A stretch of DNA of 64,000 nucleotides from Sphingomonas sp. KR3-1 (GTDB lineage: Bacteria; Pseudomonadota; Alphaproteobacteria; Sphingomonadales; Sphingomonadaceae), in assembly GCF_040049295.1 (NCBI RefSeq), contig NZ_JBDZDQ010000003.1, positions 372,001 to 436,000 on the forward strand, read 5' to 3'. The notes under the pieces were generated by a model. That model was not told where the DNA came from. It did not search any database and was given only the letters and a program-made list of their open reading frames with translations. The translations under genes were made by a program, and so were the position numbers. This document shows positions 18,687 through 29,623 of this stretch, one piece after another; positions within the stretch are counted from its first letter, which is position 1, and every line of letters starts with the position of its first letter.

Positions 18687-19150
18687 CGCGCTGCAGGCGC
18701 CTGCGCCTTTGCTGGGGCGCAGGCGCAGCGCGGCTTGGCCTTGCGGACCACGGCAGTGGTGGCGAATTCGGCGCGACTGAGCGTGCCTGACTTGTCCTTG
18801 TCGGCTCCCTGGAAGCGGTCGACTGCCTTTACCGACCATTCCTCGAAGCTCAGCTTGCCGTCATGATCGGTGTCGAGCCGCGCGAAGAACTTGCGGCGCA
18901 GCGCGAAATACTCGTCCTTGGTGATCGTGTCGTTCTTGTCCTTGTCGATCCGGTCAAAGCGCTTCTGCTCGCGGGTCTTGGCGGAGGCGCTGGGCGGTTC
19001 GCCGGGAACATCTTGCTCCGCTTCGGATGCAGTTGACGCCGAAGGGGCCGGCGGAAGCCGGTTTTCGGTGCTCGCACTGCCGCGAAACAGGAACAGGCCG
19101 GCCACGACCAGCAGCAACGTCGCCCCCGCCCCCACCAAATAGCGCCACAT
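18656..19150 (-). CDS. Membrane-anchored EF-hand protein
   Basis: The 164-residue protein has an N-terminal hydrophobic segment (residues 5-22, a signal anchor) and an acidic linker. Three EF-hand loops follow: D69-K-D-K-N-D...E80, D93-T-D-H-D-G...E104 and D117-K-D-K-S-G...E128. Each has the DxDx(N/D/S) pattern needed for calcium. The tail is rich in Lys, Cys (RCACAP) and Pro/Ala and ends acidic. It is probably a periplasmic calcium-binding protein of unknown role. A GAGAGA stretch precedes the ATG. Confidence 0.85.
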   Translation of the reverse strand: MWRYLVGAGATLLLVVAGLFLFRGSASTENRLPPAPSASTASEAEQDVPGEPPSASAKTREQKRFDRIDKDKNDTITKDEYFALRRKFFARLDTDHDGKLSFEEWSVKAVDRFQGADKDKSGTLSRAEFATTAVVRKAKPRCACAPAKAQAPAARQEPADDSDD

Positions 19151-19194
19151 CGTCTCTCTCCCCGTGTTGCCGGGAGGCTAACCCGGCCGGACGG

Positions 19195-19854
19195 TCAGCG
19201 TCCAGTCAGCCGGTGCCAGAGCAGCCGGCCCACGCGCCCGGGCGCACCCGCGGGCTGGGGCGCTTCGGCAAGGTCGAGCCGCGCGCGGTGCGCCAGCGCG
19301 CCGAGCGCACGGCCCTGGCGGCTCCATTTGGCCTTGGCGGCGGCAGCAAGCAGCGGCCTGGCAAGGTCACGCGCAGTGGCACGCTCCCCCTCCGCCTCGA
19401 GGTTGCGTGCAAGATCTGCAATCGCCCAGCCCTGCCCCGCCTCCGCAAGCGGATCGCCCCGGCTGCCGAGCAGCGTGCCCGCAGCGGTGAACAAGTGTCC
19501 GCGCCCTTCGCCGAACCGGCGCATCGCGTCCTCGTTCATCAGCTCCTCCTCGATAAGCACTTCCCAGCCATGGACGATCGGCACCAGCGAAGCGCCGGTG
19601 ACGCCATGACGCAGCACGTCGGCCTCGAGCGCCTTGAGCACCGGCTCGGCAGGCGCCGGTGCGCGATCGAGCTTCTCCAGCGCCTCGCGCCACCAGGCGA
19701 GCCGCATCTGGCCGAGCGCAGGTTCGCGGGTGGTGCGCAATAATTTTCCGAGGGCATCATCGAGCGCGAGCAGCGCCGCCAGCCCGGCCCGGCCGGCGGG
19801 CTGGGCATAGGTAAGTATCAGATCTCGTTCCGGATCCTCCACGATGCCCGTCAC
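19195..19854 (-). CDS. Squalene/phytoene synthase-like protein lacking aspartate motifs
   Basis: The 219-residue protein is shorter than true phytoene synthases. It keeps the fold signature RLAWWREAL and the later DLARNLEAEGER helix, but shows neither of the DxxxD motifs needed to bind prenyl diphosphate. This matches the phytoene-synthase-like group that includes NDUFAF6, a complex I assembly factor in mitochondria; a similar role here is inference. The GTG at 19854 has GGAGG seven bases upstream and is preferred over an ATG at 19872, which has no ribosome-binding site. Confidence 0.75.
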   Translation of the reverse strand: MTGIVEDPERDLILTYAQPAGRAGLAALLALDDALGKLLRTTREPALGQMRLAWWREALEKLDRAPAPAEPVLKALEADVLRHGVTGASLVPIVHGWEVLIEEELMNEDAMRRFGEGRGHLFTAAGTLLGSRGDPLAEAGQGWAIADLARNLEAEGERATARDLARPLLAAAAKAKWSRQGRALGALAHRARLDLAEAPQPAGAPGRVGRLLWHRLTGR

Positions 19855-19959
19855 GCTGCGCCCTCCAGGCATAAGGGGCGCGTTAACCACCCGGATTTAT
19901 ACGTACTTAGCGACAATCGGTCCAAGGTGCCTCGTTCATCGGGGATGAGGGGCCCTTCT

Positions 19960-21987
19960 ATGCGTGAAGGACGGGGTAAAGTGGTGGCTGCGCGCGCCTT
20001 TCTGAGCAAGCTTGCGCGCGACACGCGCGCCAACACGCTCGCCATCATGGGCATGGCCTTGATTCCCCTCGCGGGCATGGTTGGCGGTGGCATCGACATC
20101 AGCCGCATGTACATCGTCAAGACGCGGCTGCAACATGCCTGCGACGCCGGCGCGCTGGCGGGGCGCAAGTCGATGGGCGGCGGCACCTGGACGCAGACCC
20201 TGAACGGGGTGGCCAACTATCCCCAGGTCACCGCGGCGCAGTTCTTCGAATCGAACTACAACAGCGCCGCCTATGGGGCGAGCAACGTCACCAAGAGCTT
20301 CACCGAGAGCGCGGGCAAAGTGAGCGGCACCGCGTCGGCTACGCTGCCGATGACGCTGATGCGACTGTTCGGCAAGACCACCGAGACGCTTACCGTGACG
20401 TGCGACGCCGAAATGCGCCTTCCGAACACCGACGTGATGTTCGTGCTCGACAATACCGGATCGATGGACTGGTGCCCGAACGGCGACACTTCCACCTGCA
20501 GCGGCAAGACCACATCGCGTATTGGCCAGCTGCGTATCGCAGTGAAGTGCTTCTACCAGATCGTGGCGCGGCTCGACATTCCCGACGTCGATTGCGATGG
20601 CGACGAGCCGAGCGGCGGTACCGGTGACCAGGTGCAGATCCGCTTCGGGTTCGTGCCTTACTCGGTGAACGTCAACGTCGGCCGCCTGTTGCCGGCCAGC
20701 TATATGCCGAGCACCTGGCAGTACCAGACGCGACAGCTGGTCTCGGTCGCCTATCCCAGCAACGGCAACGCCAGCCAGACCTCGTCGAACACGACGAGCG
20801 ATGTGGGCGCCTGGATCCCCAAGAACTATACGGTAACCCGCAGCAGCAGCAACGCGAGCGACAGCTGGTGCAAGAGCAATGCTCCGTCCAGCACCACGAC
20901 GAACGGTACCACCACCCAGACGACGTTGAGCACAACGGAATATCCGGGCTACCGCACCGTCACCTACAAGACCGATGCTCCGTCGACGAAGCGCGAATAT
21001 CAGTACAACAGCTTCAGCGGGAAGGTCTGCTATTTCGACACGCGCGATACCGTCACCACGACGACCAAGACCTACACACGCAACGATACCGCGCAGGCAA
21101 CCTGGAAATATGGGCCGATGGATGTCGACATTTCGGCATTCAAGACCGGCGCCAGCTCGATCCAGATGCGGATCGGCAACAATGGCGCGATGAAGACGGT
21201 GACGTGGAATGGCTGCATCGAGGAGCGCCGCACGATCACGGGCACCAGCTTCGATCCGATCCCGACGGGCGCGACCGATCTCGACATCGCCACCGCTCCG
21301 ACCGGCGACAGCCAGACGCAGTGGAAGCCTTCGCTCGGCGACGTCGAATATATGCGCCGCAACAGCAGCAACAACTACACCCGCGACCCCATCCCGTCGT
21401 CGACGACCAACTTCGCCCAGCCGGACGATTACTGCCCAAGCGAGGCGCACAAGATGGAAGCCTGGACCCCGCAGGCATTCGACGACTATGTCGATGGACT
21501 GACGCCGGTGGGCAATACCTATCACGATATCGGCCTGCTCTGGGGAGCGCGCCTCATGTGGCCGACGGGCATCTTCCGCTCGGAGAACGAGTTCACCCCC
21601 AAGGGCGGCGAGATCCAGCGCCACATCATCTTCATGACCGATGGTGACACGCAGACCAGCTCGGCGAACTACGCCGCCTATGGCCTGCCCTGGTACGACC
21701 TGCGCAACGTCGCCTCCGGTGACCTGGGCACTTCGCCGGCGACTTTCGATCTCGACGACGAGGTCAATGCGCGCTTCCTGGCGCTGTGCAAGACGATCAG
21801 CAGCAACAATATCACGCTGTGGGTGATCGCCTTCGGCACCAGCACGTCGCAGGCGACGAAAGACCGTCTGACGAAATGTGCCAGCTTCGGCGGCGGCCAC
21901 TATTTCACGGCAGACGACGGCCCGAAGCTGCAACAGACGTTCAAATCGATCGCGGACCAGATCTCCCAGCTGAGGCTCACCAAATGA
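19960..21987 (+). CDS. TadG-like pilus assembly protein with vWA domain
   Basis: The product is about 675 residues. The N-terminus has the TadE/G hydrophobic segment (ANTLAIMGMALIPLAGMVGG) and QHACDAGALAG. A von Willebrand A domain begins with the MIDAS motif DNTGSM (Asp164). The domain is interrupted by a very long Ser/Thr/Asn-rich insertion (about residues 265-490) and resumes at FMTDGDTQTS before the C-terminal VIAFGTSTSQ and YFTADD. Such proteins accompany Flp/Tad pili. The ATG at 19960 has GAGG upstream, but other starts at 19945 and 19981 are possible. It is the first of three overlapping genes. Confidence 0.85.
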   Translation: MREGRGKVVAARAFLSKLARDTRANTLAIMGMALIPLAGMVGGGIDISRMYIVKTRLQHACDAGALAGRKSMGGGTWTQTLNGVANYPQVTAAQFFESNYNSAAYGASNVTKSFTESAGKVSGTASATLPMTLMRLFGKTTETLTVTCDAEMRLPNTDVMFVLDNTGSMDWCPNGDTSTCSGKTTSRIGQLRIAVKCFYQIVARLDIPDVDCDGDEPSGGTGDQVQIRFGFVPYSVNVNVGRLLPASYMPSTWQYQTRQLVSVAYPSNGNASQTSSNTTSDVGAWIPKNYTVTRSSSNASDSWCKSNAPSSTTTNGTTTQTTLSTTEYPGYRTVTYKTDAPSTKREYQYNSFSGKVCYFDTRDTVTTTTKTYTRNDTAQATWKYGPMDVDISAFKTGASSIQMRIGNNGAMKTVTWNGCIEERRTITGTSFDPIPTGATDLDIATAPTGDSQTQWKPSLGDVEYMRRNSSNNYTRDPIPSSTTNFAQPDDYCPSEAHKMEAWTPQAFDDYVDGLTPVGNTYHDIGLLWGARLMWPTGIFRSENEFTPKGGEIQRHIIFMTDGDTQTSSANYAAYGLPWYDLRNVASGDLGTSPATFDLDDEVNARFLALCKTISSNNITLWVIAFGTSTSQATKDRLTKCASFGGGHYFTADDGPKLQQTFKSIADQISQLRLTK

Positions 21988-22604
21988 TCCGGCGGCGCTT
22001 CCCCAGCCTGGCCCGCGACGCGCGCGGCGCGACGGTCGTCGAATTTGCGATGATCGCGCCGGTAATGGGCATATTGCTGCTCGGCGCCTTCGATGTCGCG
22101 CACACGCTCTACATGCGCGCGGTGCTGCAGGGCATCGTCCAGAAGGTGGGCCGCGATTCGACGCTGGAGAGCGGGCTGGACGCCGCCAACCAGGCCATCC
22201 TGGACGCCAAGGTCACCGCGCAGGCCAAGGCCCTGTCGAACAACGCCACAGTGACGATCACCCGCAAATGGTATCGCACCTTCAGCGATGCCGCGGTCGC
22301 CAAGTTCGAGCCATTCACCGATACCAATGGCAACGGCACCTGCGACGGGCCGCAGGGCCTGACGCCCGGCGAGCCCTATCAGGACAATAATGGCAACGGC
22401 CATTGGGACGCGACCGGCGGCAACGAGAGCCAGGGCGGCGCCAAGGATGCCGTGGTCTACACGGTGAACGTCACCTACCCGCGCATGTTTCCGGTCTACC
22501 GGATCATCGGCGGCGGCACGACCACCACGGTCATCGCCTCCACCGTGCTGCGCAACCAGCCCTATGGCGATCAGGGCTCCGCCACCGTGAGGAATTGCCC
22601 GTGA
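21984..22604 (+). CDS. TadE-like pseudopilin
   Basis: The 206-residue protein has a short basic N-terminus and then GATVVEFAMIAPVMGILLLGAF. This is the TadE signature, in which a conserved Glu sits in a hydrophobic pilin-like helix. The middle has an Asn/Asp-rich calcium-loop-like stretch (DTNGNGTCDG and DNNGNGHWD). Its ATG overlaps the TadG stop (ATGA), so the genes are coupled. Confidence 0.85.
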   Translation: MIRRRFPSLARDARGATVVEFAMIAPVMGILLLGAFDVAHTLYMRAVLQGIVQKVGRDSTLESGLDAANQAILDAKVTAQAKALSNNATVTITRKWYRTFSDAAVAKFEPFTDTNGNGTCDGPQGLTPGEPYQDNNGNGHWDATGGNESQGGAKDAVVYTVNVTYPRMFPVYRIIGGGTTTTVIASTVLRNQPYGDQGSATVRNCP

Positions 22605-23305
22605 TGCGCACGCCCCGCCTCCTCCGCCGCCTGCGCCGCGATCGAAGCGGCCTGGCGATGCTCGAATTCGCGATGATGCTGCCGATCTTCGCGACGATGT
22701 GCCTCGGCGGCGCCGAGCTGACCAACTACATCATCACCAAGATGCGACTGAGCCAGATCGCGCTGCAGCTGGCTGACAACGCCGCGCGTATCGGCTCGGG
22801 CACGCAGCTCGAGGCGAAGACGATCAGCGAACTGGACATCAACGACCTGCTGACCGGCGCCGATCTGCAAGCGGGCGAGCTCAAGCTGTTCACCAACGGC
22901 CATGTGATCATCTCGAGCGTCGAGCCCGACACGGCCACGGGGCATGATGGCAAGTCGCTGATTCGCTGGCAGCGCTGCAAGGGCGACAAGACCAATCTCA
23001 CCTCGAAATACACGCCCGGCCAGAACAATCTGGTGGGTGTGGGCGACGACACGCGTCTGGTCGGTGCGCCGTCCGGCGGCGTGACGATGTTCGTCGAGCT
23101 GCGCTACATCTACACGCCACTGATCAAGACCGCGCTGTCACCGACCACCGAATTCCGGGAAATCGCGTCGATGATGGTGCGCGATCGCCGCGACACCAGC
23201 GACGACAGCAAGAAGTCGGACGGCACGAACAACCCGGACTCGGTGCACCCCAACGGGGTCTACAAGGTTACCGGCGTGACCGCGGCGCAATCGGCCAACT
23301 GCTGA
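22604..23305 (+). CDS. TadE/TadG-like pseudopilin
   Basis: The 233-residue protein begins with a basic stretch, then GLAMLEFAMMLPIFATMCLGGAEL, again with the pilin-like Glu. The rest is an extracytoplasmic domain with few recognisable motifs, including FVELRYIYTPLI. Its start overlaps the previous stop by one base (TGATG); a GTG one codon earlier has better Shine-Dalgarno spacing. A strong bidirectional terminator follows. No tadA, rcpA or cpaB genes lie in this window. Confidence 0.82.
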   Translation: MRTPRLLRRLRRDRSGLAMLEFAMMLPIFATMCLGGAELTNYIITKMRLSQIALQLADNAARIGSGTQLEAKTISELDINDLLTGADLQAGELKLFTNGHVIISSVEPDTATGHDGKSLIRWQRCKGDKTNLTSKYTPGQNNLVGVGDDTRLVGAPSGGVTMFVELRYIYTPLIKTALSPTTEFREIASMMVRDRRDTSDDSKKSDGTNNPDSVHPNGVYKVTGVTAAQSANC

Positions 23306-23325
23306 GCCTTCCGGGCCGGGAAAAG

Positions 23326-23353
23326 AAAAGGCCGGGGGCGACCCCGGCCTTTT
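23326..23353. terminator. Bidirectional terminator between tad genes and pdhB
   Basis: A perfect 12-bp stem (AAAAGGCCGGGG with its complement) with a GCGA loop has T runs on both strands. It separates the convergent pseudopilin and pdhB transcripts. Confidence 0.9.
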
Positions 23354-23376
23354 CCATGTTCGCTCCTGGGCGAAGA

Positions 23377-24795
<1,419 letters not shown>

Positions 24796-24796
24796 C

Positions 24797-25843
24797 TCAG
24801 TAGGACTCCACCAGCACGTCGGTATACAGTTCAGCGGGATCGGGCTCGGGCGTCTGCTCGGAGAAGTCCGCGGCCTCGTTGACGATCTTGCGGATCTCCT
24901 GCTCGATCGTCTTCAACTCGGCCTCGGTGACCTTCAACTCCTCGAGCTCGCGCTTGACCTGCTCGATCGGATCGGACTTGTCGCGGACCGACTGGACCTC
25001 CTCGCGGCTGCGATACTTGGCCGGATCGGACATCGAGTGGCCGCGATAGCGATAGGTCTTCATCTCGAGGATGATCGGGCCCTTGCCCGCGCGGACCCAG
25101 GCCAGCGCCTCCTCGGCGGCACCGCGGCAGGCGAGCACGTCCATGCCGTCCACCTGGATGCCGGGGATGCGGAAGCTCTCGCCGCGGCGATAAAGCTGGT
25201 CTTCGGACGACGAGCGGTTGACCGAGGTGCCCATGGCGTACTGGTTGTTCTCGATCACATAGATGATCGGGAGCTTCCACAGCTCGGCCATGTTGAAGCT
25301 CTCATACACCTGGCCCTGGTTCGACGCGCCGTCGCCGAAATAGGCCATGGCGACGCCGCCATCCTCGTTATACTTGTGCGCGAACGCCAGGCCGGTGCCG
25401 AGCGACACCTGCGCGCCGACGATGCCATGGCCGCCATAGAACTTCTTCTCGGTCGAGAACATGTGCATCGAGCCGCCCTTGCCGCGGCTGATGCCGGCGG
25501 CACGGCCCGTGAGCTCGGCCATGATCACCTTGGGATCGATGCCGTAGGCGAGCATGTGGCCATGATCGCGATACCCCGTGATCACCGAGTCCTTCTCGCC
25601 GTCGAGCGCGGACTGCAGGCCGACCGCAACGGCTTCCTGGCCGATATAGAGGTGGCAGAAGCCGCCGATGAAGCCGAGGCCATAGAGCTGGCCGGCCTTT
25701 TCCTCGAAACGGCGGATCAGCAGCATCTGCTTGTAGAATTCGAGCAGCTGCTCCTTGGAAGCCTCGAACCGCTTCGGCTCTTCGGGCCGCTCGCGGTTGG
25801 TCTTTGCGGGTTCAGTCGTTTTGCGTGCCGGTGCTTTGGCCAC
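24797..25843 (-). CDS. pdhA: Pyruvate dehydrogenase E1 component subunit alpha
   Basis: The 348-residue protein has the thiamine-diphosphate motif GDG (170-172) ending in NN at 199-200, with ASNQG and [10 protein letters not shown] between. The regulatory-loop sequence YRGHSMSDP is also present. A GTG start follows GAGGA, and an ATG is not available nearby. An N-terminal Lys/Pro/Glu-rich extension of about 25 residues precedes the catalytic domain. It is the first gene of the pdhA-pdhB pair, 176 bases after ftsB. Confidence 0.96.
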   Translation of the reverse strand: MAKAPARKTTEPAKTNRERPEEPKRFEASKEQLLEFYKQMLLIRRFEEKAGQLYGLGFIGGFCHLYIGQEAVAVGLQSALDGEKDSVITGYRDHGHMLAYGIDPKVIMAELTGRAAGISRGKGGSMHMFSTEKKFYGGHGIVGAQVSLGTGLAFAHKYNEDGGVAMAYFGDGASNQGQVYESFNMAELWKLPIIYVIENNQYAMGTSVNRSSSEDQLYRRGESFRIPGIQVDGMDVLACRGAAEEALAWVRAGKGPIILEMKTYRYRGHSMSDPAKYRSREEVQSVRDKSDPIEQVKRELEELKVTEAELKTIEQEIRKIVNEAADFSEQTPEPDPAELYTDVLVESY

Positions 25844-26019
25844 AGGAAATCCTCGTCCGGGGAGGGGAAGGCGGGTGCCTATAAGCGCGTTTTCGCCCGC
25901 CGTGCAACTAACGCGCGGATTGCGGTGCCGTTCACCTGACGCAAGGGCAATTGCAGTTTATGCAATCAAGAATGACACTGGCGCACGTTGCAGTGCACCT
26001 AACTCCGTGAGCGCGAAAA

Positions 26020-26367
26020 TCAGCGCCCGGCGGGGGTCGGTGCGTGCTTGTCGAGGGGGATGACGACTTCGTCCGGACGCACGACATTAAGCTGCTTGCG
26101 GGCGAGCTCGTCGGCCAGATCGGGATCGACGCCGCGCTTCTGGTCGAGCAGATCGACGCGGTTCTTCAGTGCAGCGCGCTTCTTGTCGAGCGTGGCATAT
26201 TCGGCGCTCTTCTGGTCGTACTCGGCCTTGATTTCTTTCGAGGCCATGATGCCGGTGGGACCGAGCACGGCATTGTAGCCGAAAAAGCCCATGGCGATCA
26301 GCACCGCGGCGGGCAGGCCCGCACGGCGAAGCAGCGACTGGATCGGAGAGGCGTTACGCGAGCGCAT
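26020..26367 (-). CDS. ftsB: FtsB/DivIC-like septum formation initiator
   Basis: The 115-residue bitopic protein has a short cytoplasmic N-terminus, one transmembrane helix (AVLIAMGFFGYNAVL, residues 20-36) and a periplasmic coiled coil with the KxxLxxxVDLLDQK pattern. A conserved C-terminal stretch (RKQLNVVRPDEVVIPL) follows. FtsB forms a complex with FtsL and FtsQ in the divisome. Its position between eno and pdhA is the usual alphaproteobacterial context. A TTAACCAT sequence 15 bases upstream resembles a CtrA half-site, a weak hint of cell-cycle control. Confidence 0.87.
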   Translation of the reverse strand: MRSRNASPIQSLLRRAGLPAAVLIAMGFFGYNAVLGPTGIMASKEIKAEYDQKSAEYATLDKKRAALKNRVDLLDQKRGVDPDLADELARKQLNVVRPDEVVIPLDKHAPTPAGR

Positions 26368-26457
26368 GCTGGTGATTCTCGCTTAACCATGCGCCCCGCG
26401 CAAGGCCCGTATTGCTGCGTAAGGGGCGAGCTCGCTGCCCGCCCCTAGCGCTTTTGC

Positions 26458-27747
<1,290 letters not shown>

Positions 27748-27851
27748 CTAGGTATGGGGTATTGAGGGCGCGTCGCGGCCTCTAACGGCAACCGATGGAA
27801 CTCGCAAACGTGGCCGTGGTTGTTTCGCAAAAGGCATGGAGGGTTTTTGGC

Positions 27852-28301
27852 ATGGCTGACGAAACGACGGGCGAGACGATCGACGCGACCGCCGAGGAAG
27901 TGAAGCGGACCGCTTCGGACACGATCCGCGAAAAGGCTGGCGAGATCGGCAGCCAGGCAGCCGAGCGTGCGCGCGCCTTTGCCGGCGAAGGCAAGGAACG
28001 AGCAACCGGAGCGCTCGATGAAGTCGCCAAGATGATGCAGTCCGCGGCGCTCGACGTCGATGCGCGGCTCGGCGAGCAATATGGCAAATATGCCCGCACG
28101 GCGGCAGACGGGATCTCGAGCTTCGCCGACAATCTGCGCGGCAAGGAAGTCGACGACCTGATCGAGGACGTCTCGGCGTTCGTGCGCAAGAGCCCGGCGG
28201 TGGCGATCGGCGTCGCCGCGGGCTTGGGCTTCGTGCTGGCGCGCCTGATCAAGTCCGGGGTCGATGCGGCGTCCGACGCTGCCGACAACGACAAGGCATA
28301 G
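27852..28301 (+). CDS. DUF883/YqjD-like membrane-anchored helical protein
   Basis: The 149-residue protein is a long amphipathic Ala/Glu/Lys helix ending in one hydrophobic segment (AVAIGVAAGLGFVLARLI). This plan is typical of DUF883/ElaB/YqjD proteins, which in E. coli sit in the inner membrane and can bind ribosomes. The ATG at 27852 has GGAGGG eight bases upstream and is chosen over an earlier in-frame ATG at 27795. It heads a four-gene plus-strand cluster divergent from eno. Confidence 0.8.
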   Translation: MADETTGETIDATAEEVKRTASDTIREKAGEIGSQAAERARAFAGEGKERATGALDEVAKMMQSAALDVDARLGEQYGKYARTAADGISSFADNLRGKEVDDLIEDVSAFVRKSPAVAIGVAAGLGFVLARLIKSGVDAASDAADNDKA

Positions 28302-28315
28302 GGGCAAAACGGGGG

Positions 28316-28657
28316 GTGGAAGCACCGGAGCCTGACGAGAAGAGCATCGGCGACCTGTTCCAGCAGCTCGTCGAGGATGGCCGCGGCTATGCCGAAGCCG
28401 AGATCGGCTATTACCGCACCCTGTTCCGCTCGAAGCTGCGCGACGCGCGGACGATGCTCTGGATGGGCGGCGTTGCGCTCGCCCTCGCTTTTTCCGCTGC
28501 GGTCGCGCTGGTCGTGGGGCTCGTGCTCACGCTAGCCCCGGTCGTCGGCCCCGGTTTCGCCACGCTCATCGTTGTTGTCGCGTTCCTCGCGATCTCCGGG
28601 CTGATGGGCTGGCTCGCCTGGACGCATGTGAAGCGCATCTTCAAGGAAAAGCCGTGA
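28316..28657 (+). CDS. Phage holin family / DUF1469-like membrane protein
   Basis: The 113-residue product starts at a GTG. The N-terminal half is a cytoplasmic amphipathic region (DLFQQLVEDGRGYAEAEIGYYR) and the C-terminal half has two transmembrane helices. That is the shape of the holin superfamily III/DUF1469 group, which is usually chromosomal and not phage-related. It sits between the DUF883-like and DUF3618 genes and overlaps the latter by 4 bases (GTGA). Confidence 0.75.
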   Translation: MEAPEPDEKSIGDLFQQLVEDGRGYAEAEIGYYRTLFRSKLRDARTMLWMGGVALALAFSAAVALVVGLVLTLAPVVGPGFATLIVVVAFLAISGLMGWLAWTHVKRIFKEKP

Positions 28658-28986
28658 GCGAAAATCCGCATGACGTCGACGCTGCCAAGGCAAGGATCGA
28701 CGCCGCGCGCGCCCAGCTGTTCGGCACGCTCGGCCAGGTGCAGGAGCGGCTGCGGCCTTCCAACCTAGCCCAGGACGCCGTGGAGACCGCGGCGCACGGC
28801 GTTGCTACTGTCGCGCGCAGGGGAGCCGAAGCGGTGCGCAGCCGCCCCCTCGCCGCTGCCGGCATCGCCGCTACCGTGGGCCTAGTGATGGCACGGGGCT
28901 GGATCGGCGACATCCTGGGCAAACGGCATGAAACTCGCGACCCGGCTACGGGTTTGAAGCCCAAAGGCAAGAAAGGATCCTCGTGA
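28654..28986 (+). CDS. DUF3618-like protein
   Basis: The 110-residue protein starts at a GTG that overlaps the previous stop. It has the DUF3618 N-terminal pattern (AKARIDAARAQLFGTLGQVQERLRP) and a short hydrophobic stretch (LAAAGIAATVGLVMA). The C-terminus is basic. The family commonly occurs beside the holin-like and DUF883 genes; the function is unknown. Confidence 0.75.
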   Translation: MSENPHDVDAAKARIDAARAQLFGTLGQVQERLRPSNLAQDAVETAAHGVATVARRGAEAVRSRPLAAAGIAATVGLVMARGWIGDILGKRHETRDPATGLKPKGKKGSS

Positions 28987-29309
28987 TGAGCACCAACCCC
29001 GCAAACAGCCAGAAGACCGGGCAGAGCGAGAGCCTGACCGAGAACCCCTATGCGCTGGTCGCCGGCGGCGTCGCGCTGGGCGTGCTCATCGGCATGCTGA
29101 TCCCGCGCAGCCAGAAGGAGCGCGAACTGCTCGAGCCCGCCGGCCGCCAGATCGCCGACCGGGTCACTGGTACCGTCCAGGCCGTGAAGGACGCCGGCAA
29201 AGCGGAGATCGATTCGCTGCTGCCGAGCAAGGAAGCGGCGCAGGACCGCGTGGGTGCGCTGTTCGGCAATCTGGTCGATGCGGCCAAGGGTGCAGCGCAA
29301 AAGGCTTGA
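28986..29309 (+). CDS. Small membrane-anchored hypothetical protein
   Basis: The 107-residue protein has an N-terminal hydrophobic segment (YALVAGGVALGVLIGMLIP, residues 23-41) followed by a charged helical region (QIADRVTGTVQAVKDAGKAEID). It has the reverse topology of the DUF883-like protein at the head of the cluster. The ATG at 28986 has AGGA about eight bases upstream and overlaps the previous stop by one base. The function is unknown. Confidence 0.7.
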   Translation: MSTNPANSQKTGQSESLTENPYALVAGGVALGVLIGMLIPRSQKERELLEPAGRQIADRVTGTVQAVKDAGKAEIDSLLPSKEAAQDRVGALFGNLVDAAKGAAQKA

Positions 29310-29370
29310 GAAGCGGGCGCCGGCATCGCTAAGGCCTCTATAAAACCAGAAAACGTTTTCGGAGGCTATT

Positions 29371-29589
29371 TTGAGCAAGCTGCACCTCGTCTTCGGCGGT
29401 CGCGTGACCGATCCGCAGACGCTTGATTTCGTCGATCCCTCGAAGCTCGACATCGTCGGCATCTATCCGGACTTCGCCGAGGCGGAGAAGGCCTGGCGCG
29501 GCGCCGCCCAGCGCACGGTGGACGATGCCGAGATGCGCTATGTGGTGGTGCATCTGCACCGGCTGCTCGAGCCCGATCTCGAAGCCTGA
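29371..29589 (+). CDS. DUF4170 domain-containing protein
   Basis: The 72-residue protein starts at a TTG with GGAGG five bases upstream. It matches the DUF4170 pattern: KLHLVFGGRVTDP, DIVGIYPDFAEAEKAWR, and RTVDDAEMRYVVVHLHRLLEP at the end. The role is unknown; the family is largely alphaproteobacterial. A perfect 12-bp palindrome GAAAACGTTTTC lies at 29349-29360, just before the ribosome-binding site. Confidence 0.8.
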   Translation: MSKLHLVFGGRVTDPQTLDFVDPSKLDIVGIYPDFAEAEKAWRGAAQRTVDDAEMRYVVVHLHRLLEPDLEA

Positions 29590-29600
29590 CTTATTCTGGT

Positions 29601-29618
29601 CCCCGGCTACGGCCGGGG
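29601..29618. terminator. GC-rich hairpin between DUF4170 and rhomboid-like genes
   Basis: A 7-bp stem CCCCGGC/GCCGGGG with a TACG loop lies between convergent genes. It lacks a T run, so it is at best a partial terminator or RNA 3'-end protector. Confidence 0.45.
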
Positions 29619-29623
29619 GCCGG

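Noticed and set aside
28316..28657. A holin-like gene as evidence of prophage
   Set aside because: The protein has the DUF1469-like layout that is common on chromosomes. No other phage genes, integrase or attachment sites lie nearby, and its neighbours are DUF883 and DUF3618 genes.
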